Positions 45,873-52,539 of a stretch of 64,000 nucleotides of DNA are shown one piece after another. Source of the stretch: PCC-6802 sp943367755. GTDB lineage: Bacteria; Cyanobacteriota; Cyanobacteriia; Pseudanabaenales; Pseudanabaenaceae. The notes under the pieces are model-generated. The model saw only the letters and a program-made list of their open reading frames with translations. It searched no databases and was not told where the DNA came from. Positions within the stretch are counted from its first letter, which is position 1. Each line of letters starts with the position of its first letter. Where the stretch lies: the NCBI GenBank assembly GCA_943367755.1, contig CALRKB020000003.1, positions 62,001-126,000 of the forward strand, read 5' to 3'. Both the position numbers and the translations under genes were made by a program.

Positions 45873-47502
45873 GATTAACCTGCATTATTCATGAGGTGTA
45901 TGAGGAGAAGCAAATTTTGCCTAATTCTGGGAAATAGCGATAGTTGTAAAGAGGAAGAAAGCCTGAAATAGCGATAAAGTGCCTCGAAAAGGCTAAAGAT
46001 GCCTAAATTACCGAGAAATAGACACAAGAATCCTATGAAAGGTAAGACCTACTCAAATTTGAGGGATTGGGACTTGGATAAGTGTTGGGTAATCTGACGC
46101 AGTGCATCAGCAAAAGGACAGAACGCAGCCAACTCCACCAGAACGCGACGGGCTGAGACCGTCACCTTGGCGGCTCCTTTAATCAGCAGCAAGCGGAGGC
46201 GCTCAACCTGAGCCTTTGCCAGTTGAGTTCCAGCCGCAGCTTGGCGAATGGCAATCATCAGAATGTAAGCAGCCTGAGAGAGCAGCAAGCGGAACTGATT
46301 GGCAATAAAGGTACTGCAACTGAGACGGTCTGCTTTGATACCGAGTTTGAGTTCTTTAATGCGATGTTCACTATCGCTGCCGCGTTGAACGTAGAAGTTG
46401 TCGTATACTTCTTGTGGCGGCAGGTCAAGATTGGTCACGACAAACCGAGGATTAGCTCCTTTCGGCAGCCATTCTGCCTTCATCACCAATCGTCTAGGTG
46501 CATCCCAAGTTCCAGCCGCATAATACACATCGTCAAACAGTCGAGCTTTCTGCTGGGTTTGGATGTAGTTTAATCGTGCGCGTTCGAGCAAATCCGCAAT
46601 CTTGCGATTGAGTACGGCATTGCGCGAAAAGCCAAAGGCATAGCCAACCTTAGAACGTTCGCAAACCTGAATAATTTCTGGCAAGGAGAATCCAGCATCT
46701 GCTCGAAGAATCAGTCTCACCTCTGGCCAAGCTCGTTTCAGTCGCCAAAATAGCCAACGTAAAATGCCGGCAACGCCTTTACCCGAATGACTATTGCCCG
46801 CTCTTAACTGTAAAACCAAGGGATACCCTGTGAGGGCCTCATTAATCAGGACGGGAAAGTACATGTGAGGGGCCATAGTATCCGTGGAAACAGCTCAATT
46901 GTTGATTGCCATGCGTCGGGTCATCCCAGCCGTCAATATCCAACACCATCTCTTCAGGTGCAGTCTTGTAACCCTTGATAAATCCATCCACGACTCGGCT
47001 TCGCATCGCTGCCACTTCCTGTTTGCTGACATGGTTTTCCAGTCGAGTTATCGTCGGTTGGCTTGCCAGTAAATCTTGCTCGGCAATTGGCAGTCGTTCA
47101 CAAGCTATTTTGTAAATGGGGTCGTGCCGCAACACGTTACTATCATTGGCATCTTCATACCCTCCCACCAATTGATACACTCGTTGGCTGACCAACTGAT
47201 TCAGGCTATGTGTGATTTTGTTCGGGTCGCGCCATTCCTGTATACACTCTGCTAACCCCCGACAGACTTGCACTTGTTCTTCCGCTTGGCGGGCAAGCAA
47301 TATTCCTGCATCTGAGCTTAATTCTAGGCCTGAAAATCGAACAACTAGTGGGCGACGCGCATAAAAATCATAGGGTAGTTCCAAATTACACTCTGTCATG
47401 GCAAAATTGAGGTGCTAAAAGTTCTGGAGAGCTTTATCCTAAATCGTTTTAAGCTCTCTTTTCTCTTTTTCCCGATCTCTTCATGAATTATCCAGGTTAA
47501 TC
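45873..47502 (-). mobile_element. IS1380-family element (about 1.63 kb)
   Basis: The terminal inverted repeats are at 45873-45896 (gattaacctgcattattc then atgagg) and 47477-47502 (reverse complement, gattaacctggataattc then atgaagag), with about three mismatches. They enclose a transposase split by a frameshift. No clear target duplication is seen, so the exact outer ends may be off by a few bases. The size fits the family. Confidence 0.8.
46049..47399 (-). pseudogene. IS1380-family transposase, frameshifted
   Basis: The N-terminal part is read at 47399-46842 (MTECNLELPYDFYARRPLVV..., with VLDIDGWDDPTHGNQQ carrying the first catalytic Asp). The C-terminal part is read in another frame at 46876-46049 (HMYFPVLINEALTGYPLVLQ, LRADAGFS with the second Asp, and the GSDSEHRIKELK region with the Glu). 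The frames switch at GGGG 46869-46872, where removing one base would restore YYGPHMYFP. This suggests a one-base insertion or a sequencing error in the run. As read, the enzyme is inactive. Confidence 0.85.
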
Positions 47503-47613
47503 TGGATACCAATACCGCAATTGCTCTCATTTTCGCCAACAGTTAAGAGACTTCATGGGGTTGATTTTAATGTTTTTATTCATCTTCCCTTTTCGTTGAG
47601 AGGCAGCTGAACT

Positions 47614-47910
47614 ATGCAGAAAACAATTCCAGCACATTTAGCAAGTACTTATCAATTAATCCAGTGTGCTTTCCCTCATGGCATTGACAATCAGATGTAT
47701 TTTCCGCTGCTGAGAATTCTGTATGAGCACATGTCTGATCGCAATTTAGCTCAAGTGATTTCTGAATATAGCGGGAAAGACTACTATGGCGTCCTAAATG
47801 ACATATACGGAGTTGGAGAATTGGGGACAGTGTTACCTGAGGGCATCGATTCTGTCAAACAGAAGTTGATGAATTGCAACTATTATGAAAATTGGCTAGC
47901 AGGTGAATGA
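47614..47910 (+). CDS. DUF3349-like small protein
   Basis: This 98-residue helical protein has the FPHGIDNQMYFPLLRILYEHMSDRNLAQVI pattern, like DUF3349 proteins (FPxGxPxxDYxPLLALL type), followed by DYYGVLNDIYGV. The function is unknown. ATG 47614 follows a GAGAGGCAG site. It is the gene nearest the IS1380 element and next to the first TetR fragment. Confidence 0.6.
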   Translation: MQKTIPAHLASTYQLIQCAFPHGIDNQMYFPLLRILYEHMSDRNLAQVISEYSGKDYYGVLNDIYGVGELGTVLPEGIDSVKQKLMNCNYYENWLAGE

Positions 47911-47930
47911 TATCGTACCAGGACAGAATA

Positions 47931-48352
47931 CTACAAAGCATCTCGGCAGATTGCTTGCGGTAGTTGCTGGATTACACGTTGAAAGGGAGATGGATCGTCT
48001 AATCCCTGCGCTAGAATTAGCGACCCCTGAATCGAGATCGCTGCATCTTCGGCGCGTTGTTGCGCTAATATTGCATCCATTCCAGTTTCGATTAACACTT
48101 TCGCGATCGCTTCACAATTATTTATCTCTTGTGTTAGCTTGCGTGGCGCAGCCAATCGCCGATCCACTGTCCGAACTTAAACAGAAAAAGATTCACTATG
48201 CTTACCCAATCTCGAACTGCTTATCTGTGCGATCGCCGATCCATTTTCGGGACTTGCAAACGTAGCTGATTCGTTTGGATTGCTTATTTGCGATCGCACT
48301 CAGACAATCTCAACGGACTCAATCGGCGATATCGTTACGTATAACGGCTTGC
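47931..48352 (-). pseudogene. C-terminal fragment of a TetR-type regulator, copy 1
   Basis: On the minus strand the frame encodes AKVLIETGMDAILAQQRAEDAAI and SIQGSLILAQGLDDPSPFQRVIQQLP, which looks like the ligand-domain end of a TetR/AcrR regulator. The DNA-binding N-terminus is missing. Bases from about 47935 to 48346 recur, with deletions, at 51815-52146. The upstream boundary of both copies is the same GTTATAC (minus strand), which here is one end of an attC-like site. The plus-strand ORF over this stretch is a shadow. Confidence 0.55.
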
Positions 48353-48418
48353 GCGTCACAGGCGGCAGATAATGTATGACTCAGTATCAGCATTGCCGAC
48401 CGTCCTGTGCAAGCGCTG
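48339..48418 (-). other. attC-like integron recombination site, split by a group II intron
   Basis: With the intron removed, the minus strand reads roughly GTCTAAC (bases 49124-49129 plus the exon end; one T is uncertain at the junction), then a long imperfect palindrome, then GTTATAC at 48345-48339. The arms match as AGCGCTTGCACAGGACGG against CCG-CCTGTGA-CGCGCAAGCC, with several unpaired bases on one arm. That is the way attC sites fold. The first core (RYYYAAC) is canonical; the second (GTTRRRY) has one off-consensus base. It follows the retropepsin gene in gene orientation, as expected for a cassette. Confidence 0.6.
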
Positions 48419-49123
48419 GTGTACGCCCAGCATGGGCGTGAACTAATGGGGTGAAAGTCCCCTGTCGGAGAACCAACGTCCAAATGCTCGAAAGCCATAG
48501 GAGCCGAGTGACGACAACGACTAGCTTAAGGCAAGGGCGTTTCCGCGAGGAAGGGTCTGAAGGAAGCCAGCGGCAAACCTGCGAGCTGACGAACAGAAAC
48601 GTCATAGAAGGCTGACATTCCTGTGGCGAGTGAGCACCACATCACAAAGCCTTTTGGTTCAGGGAACACAGTAAATGACGCAGTTGTGCAGGGACAGTTC
48701 ACGTTCTTATCTGGGGAGATCTGCTCAAATGGCGGTTTGAGCGTCTATGGGAGTCTGAATGAGGTCTAGCTGGAAACGGCTAGGTAGCCACAGAACCCTA
48801 AAGAAACTGAGACAGCGTGAGTCGCGGCAACGTTACTCATGATTGAGCAGAAGTCAGCAGAGGTCATAGTAGCCAAACGCTCATCGCAATGGGTGAGACA
48901 CGGTGAAGGGCTGAACCTTTGAAAGCAGGGAGGAGTTGCAAAGCTCGACTTGGCGATGAACCCGACCGGGGGAGCTATTTTGTCGGCGCTTAATTGCACA
49001 ACCAGCCTTGGATATCGGTTCTTTTGAGCCTAAGTATCTAAATCTTTCTGAGGAAGCGCCCCATGCGGAGCCGCACGTGGGGTGCTGTGGGGACTGGGGG
49101 AGAAAATCCCCTGGTTACCCGAT
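48419..49123 (+). ncRNA. ORF-less group II intron
   Basis: The 5' end is GTGTACGCCCAGC, followed by domain I landmarks (GGGGTGAAAGTCCCC, CTAGCTTAAGGCAAGGGCG, GTCTGAAGGAAGCC, GCGGCAAACC). The 3' end has a 32-nt domain V hairpin (49055-49086, opening with the AGC triad and pairing CCCCA with TGGGG). A domain VI hairpin follows, with a bulged A, ending ACCCGAT. Domain IV holds only the AGAAGTCAGCAGAGGTCATAGTAG stretch (given by position 48848-48871) and no reverse transcriptase, so movement would need a protein in trans. It is inserted opposite to the surrounding genes. The class was not assigned. Confidence 0.85.
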
Positions 49124-49141
49124 TAGACTCTACCCTACCGA

Positions 49142-49522
49142 TTAACTTAAACTGCTCAATGCTTGGATTGTAACCTTGCCACCCTCGATCGCATCAAGCT
49201 GCATCCGATAGCCATAGAGCAAGCTCATACCGACCAAAGGATCTGTTTCGGCTGCGTTAACATCAATATATCGATATTCACCGTCCCAAATAACAAGACC
49301 ACTGTACACGTCAAAGATACAAGTACTTCCATCCCCTAATGTTCCCTCTTCACGGCTATACAACCGTAGGTTGAGGCTGTTGATTACTATCAGAGGTAAG
49401 GTCAAAAAGCCTGTGAATCCTGTATCAATGACAGCATCAATCATTTGCCTCTGTGAATCTGCATTGCCTACGACTAGCCGGATTGTCGCCTCGCAGTTTT
49501 GATCAACAATTCCTTGCATCAT
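49142..49522 (-). CDS. Clan AA (retropepsin-like) aspartic protease
   Basis: The protein has 126 residues. A single catalytic motif, DAVIDTGFTGFLTLP (Asp at about 32), is flanked by beta strands, and a later LVGMSLLYGYRMQLDAIEGG matches the second half of the retropepsin fold. Such one-motif proteins act as homodimers. There is no signal peptide, so it is cytoplasmic. It begins 4 bp after the stop of the small partner gene 49527-49793, so the two are one unit. The substrate is unknown; the partner is one candidate. Confidence 0.8.
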   Translation of the reverse strand: MMQGIVDQNCEATIRLVVGNADSQRQMIDAVIDTGFTGFLTLPLIVINSLNLRLYSREEGTLGDGSTCIFDVYSGLVIWDGEYRYIDVNAAETDPLVGMSLLYGYRMQLDAIEGGKVTIQALSSLS

Positions 49523-49526
49523 AAAG

Positions 49527-49793
49527 TTAAAGCAGACGACCTAAGCCAAAGCGGTGAACGCCTTTATGCCCAATCCGAACACGCCAAATTTGAGCGTCAG
49601 GGTTTCGTTCCAGTAATCGATTAGAAGCAGTTATTGTGTCATTGGCAAGCTCAAAAGCCCCTGTTTCGATATCGATCGCCACAATTTTGCCATGATTGCC
49701 TTGTTCGACTTGGGGACGTACCAGAGATTCATAAATCTCATTGCCACGTCGAGCAAATTCCTCTTTGCTGTAGCGAAGTTGCTGAACTGTCAT
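49527..49793 (-). CDS. Small partner protein of the retropepsin-like protease
   Basis: This 88-residue protein begins MTVQQLRYSKEEFARRGNEIYE, with IVAIDIETGAFELANDTITASNRLLERNPDAQIWRVRIG and a basic C-terminus (HKGVHRFGLGRLL). I recall similar small proteins beside clan AA proteases in other cyanobacterial genomes, but no function is known to me. The N-terminal helix and basic end resemble antitoxin-like or adaptor proteins; that is speculation. Confidence 0.65.
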   Translation of the reverse strand: MTVQQLRYSKEEFARRGNEIYESLVRPQVEQGNHGKIVAIDIETGAFELANDTITASNRLLERNPDAQIWRVRIGHKGVHRFGLGRLL

Positions 49794-49880
49794 AAACCTG
49801 ACCTTGTTTCAACGTTACCCCTACATTTTAACCGATGCGATCGCCCATTCTTCTCAGGACTATGTTAGACCGCTCTTTTT

Positions 49881-50408
49881 CTATTGGCAAACACCTATAT
49901 TGGTCATAAACCTATTTGGGTCTACATCAAGACGACCAAAATTGGGCTGATGAGGTCGAGATCGCTTGTGCGAAGCAAGTGCTGGAGAACTTGGAAACCC
50001 ACAGAACGAGCCATCCCCTGCAGAGAAGAAGACAGTAGCTCCATTATCAAAATATCCACTTGGCAGTTGACAAGCACCCCTATTGCTGCCAAAGCTTGCT
50101 GGGTTTCGCCGCCCTAGGCTCCGACGCCTATATACGCTTTGGGCAATCTCTAAATGCTTACGACTCAAAAAACCGCAATATGAGGATCCATTTGAATAGA
50201 ATACTGTCACCCCATTGTCAAAGTATCCCACATTAGGATAGGTGTCTCCACCCTCAAAATGGGTATGTTGACATTGCTTCAAAGGATTTACATAATCTTT
50301 CCAGGAAGTACATAAATTATGTGCTTGGACAGATGAAGGAGAACCATAAAAATAAGGAACTGATATTGTTGCTCCCAGAACAACTTGAAGAAATAATTTA
50401 TATTTCAC
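49881..50408 (-). CDS. Secreted cysteine-containing repeat protein, unknown
   Basis: The protein has 175 residues from GTG 50408, which follows a TGAGGC site and lies 19 bp after an attC-like site. A signal peptide covers about residues 1-29 (ending SVQA). The mature part contains two copies of GYFDNG-[VA]-TVF-[YF]-S...S-[YF]-CGF (about 61-80 and 117-137), each with one Cys, plus further Cys residues in NLC, KQC, GAC and GVC, suggesting disulphides. It matches no family I can name. A cassette-borne origin is likely. Confidence 0.6.
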   Translation of the reverse strand: MKYKLFLQVVLGATISVPYFYGSPSSVQAHNLCTSWKDYVNPLKQCQHTHFEGGDTYPNVGYFDNGVTVFYSNGSSYCGFLSRKHLEIAQSVYRRRSLGRRNPASFGSNRGACQLPSGYFDNGATVFFSAGDGSFCGFPSSPALASHKRSRPHQPNFGRLDVDPNRFMTNIGVCQ

Positions 50409-50426
50409 GCTTGCCTCAATATGTAT

Positions 50427-50516
50427 GCCTAACGCTGGCCATCACCTGGCCGCAGGTCGACTTGATGAGATTCACAGACCTGAAGGTGGCGGCTCAGGTG
50501 CATGGCAATGTTGGGC
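50427..50516 (-). other. attC-like integron recombination site
   Basis: A 90-bp imperfect palindrome. On the minus strand it starts with GCCCAAC (50516-50510, RYYYAAC) and ends GCGTTAGGC (core GTTAGGC, 50433-50427, GTTRRRY). The inner arms pair as TTGCCATGCACCTGAGCCGC against GCGGCCAGGTGATGGCCAGC. Two bases (G and A) on one arm have no partner, like the extrahelical bases of true attC sites. It lies 35 bp after the methyltransferase stop and 19 bp before the next gene, the normal cassette arrangement. Confidence 0.75.
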
Positions 50517-50550
50517 AACAATGGAATGAACCAGCACTTATTGGCTATGT

Positions 50551-51216
50551 TCATAGTGGCTCTGTAACCGGTGCCTGCCTAGCACCTTGTGGACGCTTCT
50601 CAAATACGACAACACTATCGTAGACGGCGATGCAATCTGTGGTACGAGTAAACGGTGATACGGGTAGAGCGTTGCGAGAATGGACTGCGTTTATTTCGTC
50701 GATCTTATTTTTTGCATATTCAATAAAACTTCCGGTCCTCCGCAGACCACCTCCATACTCGTCCCAGTAACATGTATGTGTATCTTCGACCATGTAGACA
50801 CCTTTAGGGTGAATGCGTTCATAAAGTAGCTCAAAAGAGGAAATCATATGGTCATTAATGTGGCTTCCATCGTCAAGGACAATGTCTATTCTTGGGTACT
50901 TCCTAAGAATTTGCTGGATAATTGCTGGATCGTCCTGGCTGCCGATAAAGACCTCGATTGAATCTTGCTCATGCTTCTTGCATTCAGGATTTATGTCAAC
51001 CCCAACAATGCGTGCTCCACCTCCGAAATACTCTCTCCACATCTCCAGCGAGCCGCCCCCAAAGACGCCGATCTCAAGCATAACTGGGGATGCATTGCGG
51101 AACCTGGAGAAGTGTCTTTCATAAATATCGAAATAATGAATCCATTTGTGAAGTCTCTTGGAGGAGTTTTCCAAGAAATATCTGTGGAGGAAGCCTTGAT
51201 CATTCTGGTCCTTCAT
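50551..51216 (-). CDS. Class I SAM-dependent methyltransferase (MycE-like)
   Basis: The protein has about 221 residues from ATG 51216 (a GTG at 51237 would add seven). The LEIGVFGGGSLEMWREYFG motif binds SAM. IVGVDINPECK, VFIGSQDDP, DIVLDDGSHINDHMISSFELL and VYMVEDTHTCYWDEYGGG follow the pattern of the macrolide O-methyltransferase MycE and cephalosporin-hydroxylase-like enzymes, with the VLDDGSH metal-binding segment. It probably methylates a small natural product or sugar. It stands as a single gene ending in an attC-like site; the C-terminal RPQGARQAPVTEPL looks like run-on. Confidence 0.8.
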   Translation of the reverse strand: MKDQNDQGFLHRYFLENSSKRLHKWIHYFDIYERHFSRFRNASPVMLEIGVFGGGSLEMWREYFGGGARIVGVDINPECKKHEQDSIEVFIGSQDDPAIIQQILRKYPRIDIVLDDGSHINDHMISSFELLYERIHPKGVYMVEDTHTCYWDEYGGGLRRTGSFIEYAKNKIDEINAVHSRNALPVSPFTRTTDCIAVYDSVVVFEKRPQGARQAPVTEPL

Positions 51217-51266
51217 GAATGCATTCAATTTATACACTAGAATTATGGCGCGTCCGCCTCTGGTCT

Positions 51267-51273
51267 GCCCAAC
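51267..51273 (-). other. Isolated integron-type core site GTTGGGC
   Basis: On the minus strand GTTGGGC lies 51 bp ahead of the methyltransferase start and matches GTTRRRY. It equals the complement of the first core of the attC at 50510-50516, so the methyltransferase could be a 760-bp cassette between the two. A seven-base match alone is weak evidence. No palindromic attC arm lies on its other side; the 40-bp repeats begin there. Confidence 0.3.
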
Positions 51274-51279
51274 TATGTA

Positions 51280-51425
51280 TTATACGGAAAATTTCCGTAT
51301 AACTACCCAATACAGGATGATTATACGGAAACTTTCTGGGTAACACAACTAATTGGTGTACTATACGGAAACTTTCTGGGTAACATCCTCATAAAGGGTG
51401 TTATACGGAAAAATGCAGATTGACA
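51280..51425. repeat. Array of four 40-41-bp repeats with TATACGGAAA
   Basis: TATACGGAAA recurs at 51281, 51322, 51362 and 51402. The two middle units share 24 bp (TATACGGAAACTTTCTGGG then TAACA), followed by 16 variable bases. The outer units are diverged. The first also forms an almost perfect palindrome, TTATACGGAAA-a-TTTCCGTATAA (51280-51302). Even spacing suggests multiple protein-binding sites. No ORF crosses it. Confidence 0.8.
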
Positions 51426-51513
51426 CAACGGATCGATAGGGCAAATTTTGACCTCTGCCAATTCTTAGGGATTACTATTAACCCGGCAATCTGAGATATT
51501 AAAGGAGATACAG

Positions 51514-51663
51514 GTGTTTCAAGGGTCACTACCTAAAAAATGCACGCTCAATTATTGCCAGGTTAATATCAAACTTTCGGAAGTGTTCATGAGAATCTAC
51601 TTCCATGTGGACAGGTTGCTCGCTGATCCTTGCCAGAGAGATCGCACCGTGGCTCAAAGTTAG
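51514..51663 (+). CDS. Possible small ORF with good RBS
   Basis: A 49-residue ORF (GTG start, VFQGSLPKKCTLNYC...) is preceded by AAAGGAG nine bases upstream. There is no recognisable domain and no second evidence. It is the only candidate gene in 51426-51809, which otherwise shows nothing I can name. Confidence 0.2.
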   Translation: MFQGSLPKKCTLNYCQVNIKLSEVFMRIYFHVDRLLADPCQRDRTVAQS

Positions 51664-51809
51664 CGACAAATAGAATAATGGCAGTACCCTCGCAAATCAA
51701 AATCGCCCAGATTAAGAATGAATATTACGAGTTTGCCTGCCATACAAGAGTACTGTTTTTAATGCTTAGAATTATGTGAGTAAAAATTAAGGGTGATAAA
51801 AGCAAACCC

Positions 51810-52146
51810 CTACGAAGCATCTCGGCAGATTTCCTCCGGTAGTTGCTTGATTACACGCTGAAAGGGAGATGGATCTTCTAATCCCTGCGCTAGAATTAGC
51901 GACCCCTGAATCGCGATCGCTACATCTTCGGCGCGTTGTTGCGCTAATATTTCATCCATCCCAGTTTCGATTAACACTTTCGCGATCACCGATCCACTGT
52001 CGGGACTTGAGCAGAAAACAGATTCTCTATGCTTGCCTAATCTCGAACTGCTTAGCTTTGCGTTAGCTTGCGTTAGCTTGCGTGGCGTAGCCAATCGCAC
52101 TCAGATAATCTCAACGGACTCAATCGGCGATATCGGTACGTATAAC
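51810..52146 (-). pseudogene. C-terminal fragment of a TetR-type regulator, copy 2
   Basis: The frame reads AKVLIETGMDEILAQQRAEDVAI and AIQGSLILAQGLEDPSPFQRVIKQLPEEI, the same segment as the copy at 47931. The DNA-binding half is missing, and the upstream coding sequence (SSSRLGKHRESVFCSSPDSG) looks out of frame with any TetR. Both copies begin at the same GTTATACGTA (minus strand, 52146-52137 here). The DNA upstream of that point differs between them. Confidence 0.55.
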
Positions 52147-52374
52147 GGCCTTGAGTTGAGCGGACGACGTTTTTGAAATATTCTGCTAGCACGGCAACGG
52201 GTGAATCTGACATAGGAGTAACTCTGTCTGGTTAATGTCTTAGACATATCCTATGCTGGGCAAATGCTTGTCAACCTTTGCTTTCCTCTATTGTAAAGAA
52301 ACGTGTGCGTAAGCCCTGCTTATCGCATGGTTTTATTAGGTGTAATTTCCCCAACATGATATAAGGGAAAGTTC

Positions 52375-52521
52375 ATGAGCGATCGCAGAGACGTCAATGA
52401 GATTCTCTCTCATATAAAAAAGCAGTGGGGCATGGCTACCACACTGCTCAATATTGAGGAGGTGAAATCAAAAAAGTCGCGATTCCGAAGCGGATGCCTC
52501 TGGCCGCGCCCTACTAGTTAA
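52375..52521 (+). CDS. Possible 48-residue protein, or gnd terminator region
   Basis: ATG 52375 follows AAGGGAAAG. The ORF encodes MSDRRDVNEILSHIKKQWGM then ATTLLNIEEV and a basic end. The same DNA contains a strong stem (AGCAGTG... / CACTGCT, about 52420-52447), which could end gnd transcription from the minus strand. Either or both may be true. The remaining stretch 52147-52374 shows nothing I can name. Confidence 0.3.
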   Translation: MSDRRDVNEILSHIKKQWGMATTLLNIEEVKSKKSRFRSGCLWPRPTS

Positions 52522-52539
52522 ATCACCTAGCTAAACTTC

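Noticed and set aside
47903..48265. Plus-strand 120-codon ORF
   Set aside because: It is antisense to the TetR-like fragment, which gives the recognisable protein on the other strand.
48766..48999. Minus-strand ORF inside the group II intron
   Set aside because: It lies antisense to intron RNA structure and resembles no maturase; taken as a shadow.
49794..49880. Third complete attC site
   Set aside because: GTCTAAC is present, but there is no complementary arm or proper second core.
51280..51425. CRISPR array
   Set aside because: Only four units, two of them degenerate, with 16-base variable parts and no cas genes.
52147..52240. attC upstream of the second TetR fragment
   Set aside because: The GTTATAC end is present, but I found no arm complementary to the adjacent ccgctcaactcaaggcc.
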